64,000 bases of DNA from Bacillota bacterium (GTDB lineage: Bacteria; Bacillota; Clostridia; TANB77; UBA1234), in the NCBI GenBank assembly GCA_016280725.1, contig JAEEHF010000085.1, positions 1-64,000 on the forward strand, in the 5' to 3' direction. The position numbers and the translations under genes are program-made. Each line of letters begins with the position of its first letter. Positions within the stretch are counted from its first letter, which is position 1. A model generated the notes under the pieces. The model did not search any database and had not been told where the DNA came from. It worked only from the letters and a program-made list of their open reading frames with translations. This document shows, piece by piece, positions 17,498-25,811 of the stretch.

Positions 17498-18819
17498 TAC
17501 ACTATTCCTAATTTTGTTTTAGCATGTTCTTTAGCATAAATATAATTGCTACCTAATGGATCTTTTATAAAACCATTCTTTTCCGCAATTCGTATTGACC
17601 CAATATTTTGTTTATCAACTGGCCACCACATTACGTCGTAAATATTCTGATTATCAAACCAATCGACAAGATTTTTAGTTAAACCAGTACCTATACCGCG
17701 ACCTTTTTTAGTAACTCCAATACCAATTTCAACACCATTTGTTCCGTCAATGTTTTGTTCTTTTGGTATTTTTTCAGCGATAACGAAACCGTGATCGCTT
17801 ACTGAATTAAAAGCAGTATTATTTTTATAATATTCTGGACTGCTAAAATAATCTTGTGGTTCATCAGAAATATCAGGATCGATCAATCTTCTATCAGATA
17901 AAGGCATAGATTTATACAATTCATTTATTTTAGAATATGTTTTATCTGAAATATTAGTAGCTGTAGGTTTTAATGGATACGGAGGACCGTTTTGAACGCC
18001 CCATTGTTGACCCTTAATACCATGATGAGCTAAATATGTTCTATTTCCAAATAGAGTACTATGTGATAGATTGTTAATCTTATCTATATTTTTATTGATG
18101 TAATTATACCAGTTTTTTCTTTTAGGATCGAGTACTGTTTTAGCAGTATCTATTAATTTATCGCCATCACGTCTTGATGCTCGTATACTATTACGAATAT
18201 AATTGTTTTTCATAGTGATGGTCGGCTTATCTTTAAAATAATTTTTATCTGGAAACATCGTGTCGTCACCCATTTGGGCGCCTTCTATAATTACACGTTT
18301 TCCACGATTATAGCAATCTCTTCCATAAGATTCTACATGATTGCCAATATCATCGATAGCTTTCCATCTTTCTTTTTTATCAATAGTTGCATCTCGAGCT
18401 TTGTCAATATCGACACCCTTATTTCGTAGAAAATGCTCAAAATCTTTATTGAAAGAAGGAGATTTATGCGCTTCTTTTTCTAAAAGAGTATCGAGATGAA
18501 TTATTGAATCATCATTAGATGCTAGACCTTTTGCAGTTGTAGATTTTCCAGATCCAGAAGTCCCTATAATATATAACACATTATGATTGGGGTCTTTACC
18601 CCATTTATCTAAATTTCTAGCTTTTGCTTTTTTCATATTTTGTTTAGCATAATGTATATAGCCTTCTTGCGTTAAACTTCCATCTGGATTCTGATAACGT
18701 CTTACACCCCATTTCTGTCCTTTAATTCCATGATGAGAAATATCTTCACTAGATTCAGGATCTATGGCTAAAATATCAGTAGCATCTCTAACAACGCGCC
18801 TACCGAACATCTGCATCAT
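17497..18819 (-). CDS. Double-tagged P-loop kinase / GNAT acetyltransferase fusion
   Basis: Encodes 440 residues. Order: tag HHGIKGQKWGVRRYQN at about 29-44; P-loop kinase domain starting IIGTSGSGKSTT (about 84-95) with HLDTLLE and VIIEGAQMG; a second tag HHGIKGQQWGVQNGPPYP at about 272; then a GNAT-like domain with RGIGTGLTKNLVDWF and IGSIRIAEKNGF. The tags resemble those on several late proteins here, so this may be a virion-associated effector modifying host molecules. Substrates are unknown. Its ATG overlaps the DUF4406-like gene upstream by 20 bases. Confidence 0.75.
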   Translation of the reverse strand: MMQMFGRRVVRDATDILAIDPESSEDISHHGIKGQKWGVRRYQNPDGSLTQEGYIHYAKQNMKKAKARNLDKWGKDPNHNVLYIIGTSGSGKSTTAKGLASNDDSIIHLDTLLEKEAHKSPSFNKDFEHFLRNKGVDIDKARDATIDKKERWKAIDDIGNHVESYGRDCYNRGKRVIIEGAQMGDDTMFPDKNYFKDKPTITMKNNYIRNSIRASRRDGDKLIDTAKTVLDPKRKNWYNYINKNIDKINNLSHSTLFGNRTYLAHHGIKGQQWGVQNGPPYPLKPTATNISDKTYSKINELYKSMPLSDRRLIDPDISDEPQDYFSSPEYYKNNTAFNSVSDHGFVIAEKIPKEQNIDGTNGVEIGIGVTKKGRGIGTGLTKNLVDWFDNQNIYDVMWWPVDKQNIGSIRIAEKNGFIKDPLGSNYIYAKEHAKTKLGIV

Positions 18820-19447
18820 ATTCTCCAGGTTCTAATTCATCTGAATGTTCTACACTTTCATCATTCTCAAAATCATCGACTATAACTATAGTTGGAGTAA
18901 GACCTTTATACTCTGCATCTGGGTTTAAATCTGGATCAGATTCAACTAAATCATCTACATCATCATGTTCAAAGCCAAGAGCATCTTCGACATCCTCATC
19001 ATTTAGAATATCGTCCAAACCTTCATCTTCAGCTAATTGGTCACTCAATTCACGATTAATTTCTCCAACCATATCCCAATCATGCGTGTTATCGACTATA
19101 TCATTTTCCAGATCGCCATAATCCATAGAAATATCAAAATAAGGAATATTATACATTGCACAAATCATATGCTCTATAATACAACCACGAGCAGTACGCC
19201 ATTCGGGATGAAATATAGCGAGGTCTGCTTCACAGAGATCTAAAATAGATCCTCCAAGATACCATACACCATCATTTTTAACATCAGGATTCGGACTATT
19301 TTCATTAACTGTGTCGATAAGTTCGACATCTTCACCTGTTTCTTCATAAACAGACTTTACCAAACTGAGAATATCATTCATGTCTTTACGAATTTCATCA
19401 TTAGTTCGATCTCGCATAGGAAGACTAATAAATACTTTTTTAGTCAT
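18800..19447 (-). CDS. DUF4406-like (nucleoside deoxyribosyltransferase-related) protein
   Basis: Encodes 215 residues. The N-terminus KVFISLPMRDRTNDEI, then ADLAIFHPEW and RGCIIEHMICAMY, matches DUF4406 and the nucleoside 2-deoxyribosyltransferase fold, which acts on nucleotides in phage metabolism. The last 90 residues are very acidic and probably disordered. AGAAGGA precedes ATG. Enzyme activity is inferred from fold resemblance only. Confidence 0.7.
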   Translation of the reverse strand: MTKKVFISLPMRDRTNDEIRKDMNDILSLVKSVYEETGEDVELIDTVNENSPNPDVKNDGVWYLGGSILDLCEADLAIFHPEWRTARGCIIEHMICAMYNIPYFDISMDYGDLENDIVDNTHDWDMVGEINRELSDQLAEDEGLDDILNDEDVEDALGFEHDDVDDLVESDPDLNPDAEYKGLTPTIVIVDDFENDESVEHSDELEPGEYDADVR

Positions 19448-19492
19448 AAACAGTCCTTCTTTCTTATTTCTAAAAATGTCAACAAAAAGAAA

Positions 19493-19513
19493 GGGACCGT
19501 TTTTGACAGCCCC
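19493..19513 (-). terminator. Terminator after the 19532 gene
   Basis: GGGGCTG/CGGTCCC hairpin with an A-rich loop, followed on the minus strand by TTTCTTTTTG. Sequence resembles the terminator at 15419-15442. Confidence 0.6.
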
Positions 19514-19531
19514 AAAATTTCTTAGACATTA

Positions 19532-19759
19532 CTAACTATCATTACTTTCTTTATCTTCTTTTGAAATATCAACGTTCGTATCGTCAACAATAGGTTCATA
19601 ATCTTCTGTATAATCAGTAGATGAAATATCATCAGATAGAAAATTAATAAATACAGCACCTAAGATAACAGCAATTCCAGATCCTATTTCTAATTTACGA
19701 GTAGTGTCAATATTTTTATTAAGAAGTTTATCTTTAATGTTAAGTATACGGTCTAACAT
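19532..19759 (-). CDS. Small single-helix membrane protein
   Basis: Encodes 75 residues. A basic N-terminus, one membrane segment at about 27-44 (IGSGIAVILGAVFINFL) and a very acidic C-terminus. Ends at a terminator. AGGAG lies ahead of ATG. Function unknown. Confidence 0.75.
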   Translation of the reverse strand: MLDRILNIKDKLLNKNIDTTRKLEIGSGIAVILGAVFINFLSDDISSTDYTEDYEPIVDDTNVDISKEDKESNDS

Positions 19760-20055
19760 TTTGAGTCTCCTATATCATTAACATTTGGAACTGTTTGAAT
19801 TTTAAAAATTATTAGCGTTTTACGATCATTTCCACAAATTGTATAATAATTATAACCATGCCATACAATTAAATTTTCTGGTTTATAATCATTAAAATAC
19901 ACATCACCATGTATTAAAATATCATTTATTAAATTTTTTACATAATCAGTGATTGTATCATAATCATTACTAGCTGCTATAGGAATATGACCATAATTGT
20001 AGTTTCTATATAAATCGATATAGCTTTTTTGTAAAATGTAGATATATTTACTCAT
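19753..20055 (-). CDS. Hypothetical protein
   Basis: Encodes 100 residues from the ATG at 20055 (four codons inside the longest frame). Tyr/Ile/Asn-rich soluble sequence with KYIYILQKSYIDLYRNYNYG at the start. No family recognised. Overlaps the 19532 gene by 7 bases. Confidence 0.65.
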   Translation of the reverse strand: MSKYIYILQKSYIDLYRNYNYGHIPIAASNDYDTITDYVKNLINDILIHGDVYFNDYKPENLIVWHGYNYYTICGNDRKTLIIFKIQTVPNVNDIGDSKC

Positions 20056-20100
20056 TATCCATACCATTTTGCAGTTGTTCGAAATATAATACTTCTATTG

Positions 20101-20481
20101 TTATACTTCAGGAATTTTTTCAAGCAAGCTAAATGCACGAGCACGTTCTTTTTCAAGTCTTTCGATAAAACTCTTATGATTTCTAATCTCAGGAGCGACT
20201 CGATCAAGAATATAATTACCAATAGCTTCTATAGCTTTATCCCTGTCTGGACCATCAAACCACACTCGATAAGTTGCACTATTAGAATCGTAATATACTT
20301 TACCGGGACCAGAGGCAACAGCTATACGAATCTGATGCATATGACTATTGCCTATAGCAAATATGAGTTCATGCTCATTACGTCCTTCAATGTTAACGGT
20401 TTCTCGTTCCAGCATCAAATTCGATGTTTGGCTAAAACGCTCTTCATCAATATGGTATGTATACAAAAATATTTTTCTCAT
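20101..20481 (-). CDS. Hypothetical protein
   Basis: Encodes 126 residues: beta-rich N-terminal two thirds (IFAIGNSHMHQIRIAV, TYRVWFDG) and a helical, Lys/Glu-rich C-terminus. AGGAG precedes ATG, which overlaps the upstream stop (ATGA). No recognised family. Confidence 0.75.
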   Translation of the reverse strand: MRKIFLYTYHIDEERFSQTSNLMLERETVNIEGRNEHELIFAIGNSHMHQIRIAVASGPGKVYYDSNSATYRVWFDGPDRDKAIEAIGNYILDRVAPEIRNHKSFIERLEKERARAFSLLEKIPEV

Positions 20482-20783
20482 TGTTCTTCTCCTATAATTT
20501 GTCTACGTTTGATTTTTGCACCGCAATTCGAACAATATATGTCAAATGGATTTATAGCTACTTGACAGTTCGAACATTCACAATGACCTATGGCGTTATC
20601 TTCTTTATCCATAGTTATTATTGCATCTGCATAAATTCTAGGAATATATAAAACTGGTGGATCTGATATAGAAATAGAATGTGCATAAATTTTATCAGGA
20701 AAAGGACCTTGAGGATTTAATATACCTAAAAATATATGTTTTATGAAGTCCTTTTTAAAAATTGGAGGTATTTGTTTATCCAT
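20478..20783 (-). CDS. Zinc-ribbon protein
   Basis: Encodes 101 residues. The C-terminus has two CxxC knuckles, CSNCQ and CSNCG, about 15 residues apart, as in a zinc ribbon. The N-terminal 65 residues are not recognised. ATG overlaps the preceding stop (TGATG). One of several zinc ribbons in this accessory block. Confidence 0.75.
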   Translation of the reverse strand: MDKQIPPIFKKDFIKHIFLGILNPQGPFPDKIYAHSISISDPPVLYIPRIYADAIITMDKEDNAIGHCECSNCQVAINPFDIYCSNCGAKIKRRQIIGEEQ

Positions 20784-20989
20784 CACTGATTCCTAGCTAA
20801 ATCAGCATTACACCAAAATAGACATTCTTCAAGTTTTGTTAATGCTAACGACCTTTCTCTAGAATCTGAACAAAAAATATCAATATTATCTGCTAATACA
20901 CCTACAGAGTCGCGAATAATTTTTGATTTACGTTTGGCATCTTCCGTCATAGTATGTGACTTAAAACGCATAGATAGTCCGTCATTCAT
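20783..20989 (-). CDS. Hypothetical protein
   Basis: Encodes 68 residues from ATG at 20989, where GAAGGAG fits; the longer frame overlaps the gene upstream. Charged and helical, ending WCNADLARNQ. Not recognised. Confidence 0.7.
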   Translation of the reverse strand: MNDGLSMRFKSHTMTEDAKRKSKIIRDSVGVLADNIDIFCSDSRERSLALTKLEECLFWCNADLARNQ

Positions 20990-21020
20990 TATAGTATTCT
21001 CCTTCTCAAAATAAAACTTT

Positions 21021-21308
21021 CTAACCACAAATTTCTTGTTCGATAAAATCTATTTTATCCATAACTAAATTGTAGGAATTTCCAAGGAAAGGCGTTGATG
21101 CATTTATTGCTGCTATCAGTTGTTTTAGTTCCTCAATATCTTTTTTGTAAATATCAGTTTCCGGTTTCTTTTTCTGAAGTAATGGACTATATTTATCTAT
21201 AATATCACTAAAATCATAACCGAATAAAAATGATGCATCAGCTTTAACCAATGATTCACCAATAACACTCATAAGTACATTATTAACATATGTTTCATTA
21301 TCACGCAT
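21021..21308 (-). CDS. Hypothetical protein
   Basis: Encodes 95 residues, acidic and mostly helical, with no membrane segment or known motif. AAGGA lies ahead of ATG. Confidence 0.7.
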   Translation of the reverse strand: MRDNETYVNNVLMSVIGESLVKADASFLFGYDFSDIIDKYSPLLQKKKPETDIYKKDIEELKQLIAAINASTPFLGNSYNLVMDKIDFIEQEICG

Positions 21309-21371
21309 TATATGTTCCTTTTTAATATTATATATTTAAGTTCTATAATTGTTTATTACCCTATAAGAAAT

Positions 21372-21400
21372 AAAAGCAGCGTTGCGAGTCTACTGCTTTT
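21372..21400 (-). terminator. Terminator after the 54-residue gene
   Basis: AAAAGCAG/CTGCTTTT stem followed by ATTTCTTAT on the minus strand, about 30 bases beyond the stop codon at 21428. Confidence 0.6.
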
Positions 21401-21427
21401 AAATACCGACCTCTCGCGGATTGATTA

Positions 21428-21592
21428 CTAAATGAAGAGTTGTGTTCCAGTAGGAACTAGATATGTATCGTAAATATTAGTACTAAAATACCGATTAGAA
21501 ATTTCTTGAGCTGTATCGCTGTCGACATCTTTAGCAACAAGTCTAACAGCATTAGCATTACTAATTGGCCAAATATAAACGTCCCACTTCAT
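21428..21592 (-). CDS. Small protein, 54 residues
   Basis: Short gene MKWDVYIWPISNANAVRLVA... ending TGTQLFI. A near-perfect ribosome site AAAGGAG lies 6 bases before ATG, and a terminator follows. The middle (about 18-32) is a charged helix. Unknown function; too short for a simple length cutoff. Confidence 0.75.
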   Translation of the reverse strand: MKWDVYIWPISNANAVRLVAKDVDSDTAQEISNRYFSTNIYDTYLVPTGTQLFI

Positions 21593-21689
21593 GATTATCT
21601 CCTTTCAAGAGATTTTAACGGCTTTCTTTGAGCTTAAAAACTTATTTTTTTATTAGTCTATATAGAGATATAAATTATTTTATTTTTTT

Positions 21690-22232
21690 TTAGAAAGTAT
21701 CTTCTTCACGATCATCTCTAAAATTCTTATAAGAATAAGCACGCGATTTGTTACTATAAATACTGCACAAAGCATTAACAATTGATCTAAGACTATAATC
21801 CATTGAATTGATAAATATATGCGAAAAAGCAGATTCACTAGCTATTTCTCGAATATTATCATCATAACATTCTTCAGCATTTTTAAGAGCAGCAATATTC
21901 TTTTCAGAAGGATCTGACAAATATCGATCGCGAAGTTTATATATCCATTTGTTTTTGAGAGAATACGATGGAGTTATGGTAACAATAGCAAAACCATCTT
22001 GATCATACTTCGACAATTCATCACGAACGCATTTGTGAGATGACGTAAGAACTACAAGTCCTTGCTTAGCCATTGACACAGCTTGTTTACAGTATACAAT
22101 ATACCAATCATTATTTCGAACATTATTAACTTTAAACAAACTGCTTTCGAAGTCTATAAAAGATGTATTATAATGATTAGACAAACTAGATTTACCAATT
22201 CCTTGATAACCAATGACTATCAAACCCGTCAT
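21690..22232 (-). CDS. P-loop nucleotide kinase-like protein
   Basis: Encodes 180 residues. Walker A GYQGIGKSSL at about 8-17, a later SFIDFESS, VVLTSSHKCVRDEL and a basic segment around KLRDRY resemble phage nucleotide or deoxynucleotide kinases of the adenylate kinase fold. Substrate not determinable. AAAGGA precedes ATG. Confidence 0.7.
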   Translation of the reverse strand: MTGLIVIGYQGIGKSSLSNHYNTSFIDFESSLFKVNNVRNNDWYIVYCKQAVSMAKQGLVVLTSSHKCVRDELSKYDQDGFAIVTITPSYSLKNKWIYKLRDRYLSDPSEKNIAALKNAEECYDDNIREIASESAFSHIFINSMDYSLRSIVNALCSIYSNKSRAYSYKNFRDDREEDTF

Positions 22233-22263
22233 ATTCTATTCCTTTCACTATATCCATTAATTT

Positions 22264-22509
22264 TTACAACATTATCCACATAAGATTCTTTGGAAATATT
22301 TTAATTTCTCCTTCATGAGCCAACATTCCATCACTAAATTTAAAACGAGTTTTGCCAAGCCATCTAAAATTTTTTAAATTCAAATTTTCAATGTTTTCTT
22401 TGGCAATGCTAAAATCATCAAATACACCAATAATACGAGTTTGAATACTACCATCAAGATTCATATCAAACCTATCTAATATTACAAAGAAGCTATTTTG
22501 AATATTCAT
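22264..22509 (-). CDS. Hypothetical protein
   Basis: Encodes 81 residues, beta-rich, starting MNIQNSFFVILDRFDMNLDG with a central IGVFDDFSIAKENIENL segment. AAGGA lies ahead of ATG. Not recognised. Confidence 0.7.
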   Translation of the reverse strand: MNIQNSFFVILDRFDMNLDGSIQTRIIGVFDDFSIAKENIENLNLKNFRWLGKTRFKFSDGMLAHEGEIKIFPKNLMWIML

Positions 22510-22600
22510 ATATTATTCATCCTTAAACGAGTATTTTAGAAAATCACTAGCTCTAAAAATTGTCGACTACATGTTGAAAATAAATTCGAAATATAATAGG

Positions 22601-22673
22601 TGCCCTCGACAGGATTCGAACCTGCGACCTTAGGTTTAGAAGACCTCTGCTCTATCCACTGAGCTACGAGGGC
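22601..22673 (-). tRNA. tRNA-Arg (UCU)
   Basis: A 73-nt cloverleaf with acceptor GCCCTCG/CGAGGGC, D-arm GCTC..GAGC, anticodon loop CTTCTAA (anticodon TCT) and T-arm GCAGG TTCGAAT CCTGT. The 27-43 pair is mismatched. The discriminator A is followed by CC but not CCA. It reads AGA, a codon favoured in AT-rich genomes. Confidence 0.93.
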
Positions 22674-22681
22674 ATTTAAAG

Positions 22682-22975
22682 TTATTGCGTAAATATCAAT
22701 TCTTTTCTAGGAAGCTTATAAAAAACTTTATAAAATTCTCCATTATTATTCTTTTGTGGCATACTAAATACTTCAGTATCTAAATATAAATAGACGTCAG
22801 ATGAAGTAAAACATTTAGTTTTTCGTCTTGGAATTGGTGGACTTGGATAAATTCCTTCGATTACTCCAACCCAGAATTTTTTACCAGTAGATATCAATAA
22901 TTTATCATTTTCATATAGATTAGGAATTAACTCATACATGTCTATTCCATCACCATACATTTGTATATTATTCAT
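22682..22975 (-). CDS. Hypothetical protein
   Basis: Encodes 97 residues with a beta-rich, SH3-like feel (DKLLISTGKKFWVGVIEGI) and a basic PPIPRRK segment. ATGAATAA overlap with the upstream gene. Not recognised. Confidence 0.7.
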   Translation of the reverse strand: MNNIQMYGDGIDMYELIPNLYENDKLLISTGKKFWVGVIEGIYPSPPIPRRKTKCFTSSDVYLYLDTEVFSMPQKNNNGEFYKVFYKLPRKELIFTQ

Positions 22976-23165
22976 TTTGTGTTTCTTTAAATTCGGAATC
23001 TATATAGTGAGGTTTTCCAAAAGAATATGAATCGTGTGTAGATACCAATCCACATTGATATATTACCTCATATGCACTAATCGTAAAGTGATCTAGTTTA
23101 ATAGCCATTGCACAATTTTTACCAATACATTCTTTATTTAAAATAGGACAAAATAATGTATTCAT
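22968..23165 (-). CDS. Small Cys-containing protein
   Basis: Encodes 65 residues. N-terminus LFCPILNKECIGKNCAMA has three Cys in a compact pattern seen in phage proteins that may bind metal. Function unknown. Overlaps the next gene by 8 bases. Confidence 0.65.
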   Translation of the reverse strand: MNTLFCPILNKECIGKNCAMAIKLDHFTISAYEVIYQCGLVSTHDSYSFGKPHYIDSEFKETQNE

Positions 23166-23187
23166 TTCTATGCTTTCTCTTGAGCCT

Positions 23188-23289
23188 TAAAATATAATAG
23201 TAGGACCCACCACTTGATTTATTCTCTTCCTTTGTCCGCCTACTATTCGTTGATGCCGTTGTTGCCCATTCAGACACTCCCTCATCAAC
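23188..23289 (-). ncRNA. Predicted structured small RNA (closed domain plus terminator)
   Basis: GTTGATG (23283-23289) pairs with CATCAAC (23249-23255), enclosing a G-rich loop. This is followed by AATAGTAG (23240-23247) pairing with CTACTATT (23196-23203) and the tail ATATTTT. The second hairpin begins with GTAGGCGGA, an element shared with the RNAs at 28703, 42782 and 57579. No coding potential seen. Confidence 0.5.
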
Positions 23290-23310
23290 ACCCACAAATC
23301 TGAGTACTAC

Positions 23311-23817
23311 TTAAATGTAGTTATACCCAGAATATGATCCAATAGATCGTCTGATGGCTCGCTCTGCTGCTTTAGCAGATTCCTCAATTGCTTTGTTATG
23401 CAATTTAGCCGCTTCTTGCTCAGCTTCAAAACGACGCTTGTCAGACTCTCGTTTTGTTTTCTCCTCTTCTTCGAACTTTTTTTGCTCCCAATACTCTGCT
23501 GGAGCATTTTGTTCAAACTTGCGAAGAGCTTCTTTTTCTTTTTCTGCTCGATCTCTAGCATCAAGTTGAAGTCTTTCTTCTGACTCAATTCGTGCTTGGC
23601 GAACCCTAGCATCGGCCTCTGCTTCAGCAGCTTTTGCTGTCCAATATTCTGGAGGATATGTCCCTTCAAGTTCAGCCTTTTTTAGTTCTAGTTCATTATC
23701 TGAAATTTTCTTTTGAAGATCTTGCTTACGACGAATATAATCATCTACTGCAAAACCTCCTATAACAGTAGCTGCGCAAACGCCAACAAAAATCAATACC
23801 TTAGCTTCTCCGGACAT
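23311..23817 (-). CDS. Membrane-anchored coiled-coil protein
   Basis: Encodes 168 residues from ATG at 23817; the longer frame starts in the ribosome site AAAGGAG. One N-terminal membrane segment (KVLIFVGVCAATVIGGFAV) is followed by over 100 residues of Lys/Glu/Ala-rich heptad-like helix. YPPEYWTAKAAEAEA and NAPAEYWEQKKFEEEE form two similar units. Possibly a membrane-tethered scaffold. Function unknown. Confidence 0.75.
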   Translation of the reverse strand: MSGEAKVLIFVGVCAATVIGGFAVDDYIRRKQDLQKKISDNELELKKAELEGTYPPEYWTAKAAEAEADARVRQARIESEERLQLDARDRAEKEKEALRKFEQNAPAEYWEQKKFEEEEKTKRESDKRRFEAEQEAAKLHNKAIEESAKAAERAIRRSIGSYSGYNYI

Positions 23818-23865
23818 AACTCTATCTCCTTTCAAGAGAATTTAACGGCTTTCTAATAAGAGCAT

Positions 23866-24264
23866 CTATTTATTTTCTGGATAGTATTTAATTTCTCGAT
23901 AATACTTTTCTACACCTTGATTACTCATATCTTCTATTACATATGTCGTCCAATCATTTATCTTAAAGAAATGCTTTTCATATCGATTATCACCGATAGA
24001 ACAAAGAATATCAATCTCTCCCTCATCATGATCGGTTTGAACAGAAAATGTTCCAATAAATTCCAAAATGATTTTGTCATTTCGAGTATTTATTATTGTA
24101 AGCTTTCTGGGTGTTTCAAAATTATCAGCATCTCTACTGATTTCTGTAGATTTTCTTTCCGCTTCTGAACACCCAGTAACCGCAATACTTATTGGTATAA
24201 TTAGTAATATAGCTATCATTATGGAGATGAATAGTTCTTTTTTATCATCGATTGGTTTAGTCAT
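23866..24264 (-). CDS. Predicted phage-encoded lipoprotein
   Basis: Encodes 132 residues. Signal-peptide design: positively charged start, hydrophobic core (SIMIAILLIIPISIAV) and lipobox VTGC at about 29-32, then a soluble beta-rich domain with LTIINTRNDKIILEFIG. A lipidated surface protein would fit superinfection exclusion or host-surface alteration, but that is inference. GGAG precedes ATG. Confidence 0.7.
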   Translation of the reverse strand: MTKPIDDKKELFISIMIAILLIIPISIAVTGCSEAERKSTEISRDADNFETPRKLTIINTRNDKIILEFIGTFSVQTDHDEGEIDILCSIGDNRYEKHFFKINDWTTYVIEDMSNQGVEKYYREIKYYPENK

Positions 24265-24267
24265 ATA

Positions 24268-24459
24268 TTATACTCCAATTATTACTTTGCCAGTAGATAT
24301 AAAATCTCTAAATGAATATGATGGACATTCTGTATTACATGATGGGCATCTTAAACATGGAATTATTCCATTATAATCAACATATCTCATAACAATTTCA
24401 AAATCTACATCTTTGTCACATTTTGGACAATGTTCATGAATATATTTATGTATAGCCAT
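24268..24459 (-). CDS. Zinc-ribbon protein
   Basis: Encodes 63 residues. CPKC near residue 11 and CLRCPSC near 36 form a zinc ribbon. The first 19 residues (MAIHKYIHEH..KDVD) are nearly shared with the 26267 gene, indicating duplication of the gene start. GGGG ribosome site overlaps the previous gene. Confidence 0.75.
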   Translation of the reverse strand: MAIHKYIHEHCPKCDKDVDFEIVMRYVDYNGIIPCLRCPSCNTECPSYSFRDFISTGKVIIGV

Positions 24460-24460
24460 A

Positions 24461-24661
24461 TTATCCCCACACTTTACCTTCTAAACCACATTCAATACAT
24501 TTAAATCTATACCAACTCGGATGAGTGTATTGTTTCTTGATTACAATACCATAATTTGTATTTACAGGACATTTACATACAGCATACACATGCAAATCGT
24601 CACGAGATTCAATATATGTTGGCTTAGTTAAAATTATTTCTTCATCATTTTTTAAAATCAT
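24461..24661 (-). CDS. Small zinc-binding protein
   Basis: Encodes 66 residues from ATG at 24661, following AAGGAAAAG. CKCPVN and FKCIECG give two Cys pairs for a zinc site. Overlaps the upstream gene's stop. Same layout as the 27770 gene (beta strands, then Cys pairs). Function unknown. Confidence 0.65.
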   Translation of the reverse strand: MILKNDEEIILTKPTYIESRDDLHVYAVCKCPVNTNYGIVIKKQYTHPSWYRFKCIECGLEGKVWG

Positions 24662-24848
24662 TAGAAAGCTTTTCCTTATGTTCAACGTCTTTAGAATTTT
24701 TAGGAATGCATGCTAATACCAAATTAGTAATCGATGTATTTTGCATATTAAACTCGTTAACCAAATCTATGATATCCGATCCAGTTAATGGATCATCGCC
24801 TTTGTCAATGGCAAAATGTTGTTCATTTAATACTATTACATAAATCAT
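24645..24848 (-). CDS. Hypothetical protein
   Basis: Encodes 67 residues: IYVIVLNEQHFAIDKGD.., short alpha/beta protein without known motif. ATGA overlap with the upstream membrane protein. Not recognised. Confidence 0.6.
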   Translation of the reverse strand: MIYVIVLNEQHFAIDKGDDPLTGSDIIDLVNEFNMQNTSITNLVLACIPKNSKDVEHKEKLSNDFKK

Positions 24849-25075
24849 ATTATTTTGCCTTTCTTATGAACAGCATCTGCAAAAGTTCTACCAGCTTTGT
24901 TATAAATAATTTCTAGACCAACTAGACTGATAAATCCAATAACGGCATTGCTTCTTTGTATAATTTTTATACAAAGATATGCAAAACTCATAGTCTTTAC
25001 TGCCACTAGACTACCAGCCAATACGGTTGCCGAAGCATTCATAGCTTTTATTGAAATATCATTTTTGTTAATCAT
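24845..25075 (-). CDS. Small two-helix membrane protein
   Basis: Encodes 76 residues. Hydrophobic helices at about 10-35 (NASATVLAGSLVAVKTMSF) and 40-60 (IGFISLVGLEII), with basic ends. Overlaps both neighbours by 4 bases. Function unknown. Confidence 0.65.
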   Translation of the reverse strand: MINKNDISIKAMNASATVLAGSLVAVKTMSFAYLCIKIIQRSNAVIGFISLVGLEIIYNKAGRTFADAVHKKGKII

Positions 25076-25236
25076 TTTTCTTCCTTTTTTATAAAAGTAA
25101 TTTGATGAATATTGCTCTTATTTCGATATTGACAATGTAGACTAGAAAATGCAGTACACCAAGCTCTGTCATGTGTAAAACATTCTTTACCGCTACATGT
25201 ATGAATGATGCCATCTCCCCATTTGATTTCTTTCAT
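25072..25236 (-). CDS. Small Cys-rich protein, 54 residues
   Basis: Short gene starting MKEIKWGDGIIHTCSGKECF with four Cys within about 25 residues (TCSGKEC, WCTAFSSLHC), a possible metal site. Its TGA overlaps the ATG of the next gene (ATGA), and AGGA lies upstream. Real by context; function unknown. Confidence 0.7.
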   Translation of the reverse strand: MKEIKWGDGIIHTCSGKECFTHDRAWCTAFSSLHCQYRNKSNIHQITFIKKEEK

Positions 25237-25244
25237 AAATTTTC

Positions 25245-25586
25245 CTACAATCTTAAACGTTTGTTGAAAATATCTTTCAACTCTTTCAAATGATGCATAA
25301 GTGCTTTATCATCATAAGGGTATCCCACAATAGTTATTCGTGGTTCATGATTGACTGTAAAATAACGCTGGTTGTCACAACATAAACTATCGTAAAGTTT
25401 TTCTGATTCTATACTAGAAATACTTAGATTTTGTAACAATAGATTTTTATCGTCATCAATTGATATCAGCAATGTATCTCGTCCGTTAAACGCTTCTAAA
25501 TCGGTGGGAAAAACAGTACCACAATAACTACAGATATAATCGTGGATTGGTGCTCCACAGTTTGGGCAATTCACTAATTGTTTCAT
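25245..25586 (-). CDS. Zinc-ribbon protein
   Basis: Encodes 113 residues. N-terminal zinc ribbon CPNCGAPIHDYICSYCG (7-23), followed by an alpha/beta region with PRITIVGYPYDDKALMHHL. Possibly a nucleic-acid-binding or adaptor protein. No closer assignment. Confidence 0.75.
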   Translation of the reverse strand: MKQLVNCPNCGAPIHDYICSYCGTVFPTDLEAFNGRDTLLISIDDDKNLLLQNLSISSIESEKLYDSLCCDNQRYFTVNHEPRITIVGYPYDDKALMHHLKELKDIFNKRLRL

Positions 25587-25611
25587 AGATAATGTTCCCC
25601 CAATGTAATTT

Positions 25612-25791
25612 TTACAAATCTTTTACCGTAATTATATGCTTTGTTGAAATATATGTTCCATCAATAGCTTTTACATATTCCATGGTTACATTTTCATTAA
25701 ATAAAAGACCAGCTAATTCTTTAGCATTATCATAATATTTGGATTTCTTTAACAGATACTCTTTACCATCCATTGTCGAGACTACTATCAT
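25612..25791 (-). CDS. Hypothetical small protein
   Basis: Encodes 59 residues from ATG at 25791, 8 bases after AAGGA; the longer frame overlaps the gene upstream. Beta-rich (MIVVSTMDGKEYLLKKSKYY). Not recognised. Confidence 0.65.
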   Translation of the reverse strand: MIVVSTMDGKEYLLKKSKYYDNAKELAGLLFNENVTMEYVKAIDGTYISTKHIITVKDL

Positions 25792-25811
25792 ATACATTTC
25801 CTTATTTTTTT

